The notes under the pieces: model-generated | What the model saw: the letters and a program-made list of their open reading frames with translations, nothing else | What the model was told of the DNA's origin: nothing | Databases searched by the model: none | Translations under genes and position numbers: made by a program | Assembly: GCF_000091545.1 (NCBI RefSeq) | Contig: NC_006461.1 | Location: 371,564-435,563, forward strand | Length of the DNA: 64,000 bases | Direction: 5' to 3' | DNA from: Thermus thermophilus HB8 | GTDB taxonomy: Bacteria > Deinococcota > Deinococci > Deinococcales > Thermaceae | In this document: piece after piece, positions 63,631 to 64,000 of the stretch | How the letters are laid out: the number at the start of each line of letters is the position of its first letter | How positions within the stretch are numbered: position 1 is the stretch's first letter

Positions 63631-64000
63631 CCCCACCTGGAGGACCACCTTCCCGAAGACCCGGCGCTCCTCCAGGAGCCGGTGCCCCTCCGCCGCCGCC
63701 TCCAGGGGCAGGACCTGGCCCACCACGGGCTTCAGCTTCCCCTCCTCCACGAAGCGCAAGATGGGGAAAAGGCGGCTTTTAGAGGCCATGGTGGAGCCCA
63801 GGATGGAGAGCTGACGGTAGAAGACGTGGGCGAAGGGCAGGGTGCCCTCGTACCCCGAGGAGGCCCCGGCGATGGCGATCCGTCCCCCGTTCGCCGTGGC
63901 CTTGATCACCCCCTCAAAGTAAAGGGCCCCGGTGTGGTCCACCACCTTGTCCGCGCCCTTGCCCCCCGTGAGGCGGCGCACTTCCTTGGGCCAGTCCGGG
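63628..64000 (-). CDS. quinone oxidoreductase/zinc-type alcohol dehydrogenase, C-terminal part
   Basis: The frame is open to the window edge; about 123 residues are visible. The cofactor-domain end of the MDR superfamily is seen: [50 protein letters not shown] and the end [29 protein letters not shown] and the terminal GKVVL are typical. Zinc ligands would be in the missing N-terminal part, so zinc content is unknown. Confidence 0.85.

Noticed and set aside
1..64000. CRISPR arrays, transposases, integrases, rRNA genes
   Set aside because: No regularly spaced repeats, transposase motifs, att-like duplications or rRNA sequences were seen on reading through.

Overview
The window reads as chromosome of Thermus thermophilus or a very close relative. 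Base composition is very GC-rich, GTG and TTG starts are common, and genes are packed with 1-4 nt overlaps. Several proteins are recognisable from memory as the T. thermophilus versions: a 468-residue GluRS, LysN with Arg23, a 163-residue RnpA whose gene encloses rpmH, HisH, a 335-residue thioredoxin-reductase-like ferredoxin-NADP reductase, and the dNTP triphosphohydrolase. No database search was possible, so names rest on motifs, length, context and memory. No rRNA, CRISPR array, transposase or phage genes were seen, and no gene-free stretch exceeds 300 bases.

Layout. 1-1050: end of an FAD-dependent dehydrogenase, methylmalonyl-CoA epimerase and a VanZ-like protein. 1004-7199 (minus): an envelope operon lptF-lptG-lptD-lipoprotein-SDR. 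7255-9262 (minus): a USP-like protein, then an SCP2-like protein coupled to a zinc dehydrogenase. 9307-14054: a HAD-like protein, FtsH, a TPR protein and a DUF4388-type protein coupled to RuvB. 15051-18364 (plus): panB, a pseudouridine synthase, and a DNA methyltransferase with a low-GC probable restriction endonuclease. 18338-25936 (minus): lysN, dgt and the fatty-acid block yceD-rpmF / fabH-fabD-fabG-acpP-fabF. 26025-29832 (minus): comB-like, wecG/tagA-like, a secreted TPR protein and a flavin reductase-like protein.

29860-37120 (plus, with exceptions): thiL, a nitroreductase, a minus-strand HEPN/nucleotidyltransferase pair, hisC-hisB-hisH, a minus-strand PfkB kinase and guaB. 37117-41154: small proteins, dsbB sitting tail-to-tail against an apparently damaged ORF, ftsY, a small outer-membrane-like protein and gltX. 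41209-43283: lptB and a DUF3084 coiled-coil membrane protein. 42576-46703 (minus): the classic rpmH/rnpA-yidD-yidC-khpB cluster ending in prmC. 46864-53624 (plus): a branched-chain-type ABC transporter with an acyl-CoA synthetase inside the operon. 53691-59922: a zinc/manganese ABC transporter, iscR-iscS, aroA-cmk, a CDP-alcohol phosphatidyltransferase and a Nudix hydrolase. 59919-64000: an SDR, a tRNA with CAU anticodon, DUF2892 and DUF402 proteins, a secreted lysozyme-fold-like protein, the ferredoxin-NADP reductase and the end of a quinone oxidoreductase.

Themes. (1) Envelope building is heavily represented: LptF/G/D and LptB in an organism usually described as lacking classical LPS, plus YidC/YidD, FtsY and FtsH. 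(2) At least fifteen genes have a TANNNT -10 hexamer 6-9 nt before the start codon, so their mRNAs should be leaderless or nearly so. (3) Gene overlap is extreme: rpmH is nested inside rnpA, prmC reads about 700 nt antisense into its neighbour without a stop, and there are many ATGA/GTGA junctions. (4) The clearest accessory DNA is the restriction-modification pair at 16807-18364; smaller candidates are the HEPN/MNT pair and the dsbB insertion site. (5) Two copies of one intergenic hairpin family follow acpP and hisB.
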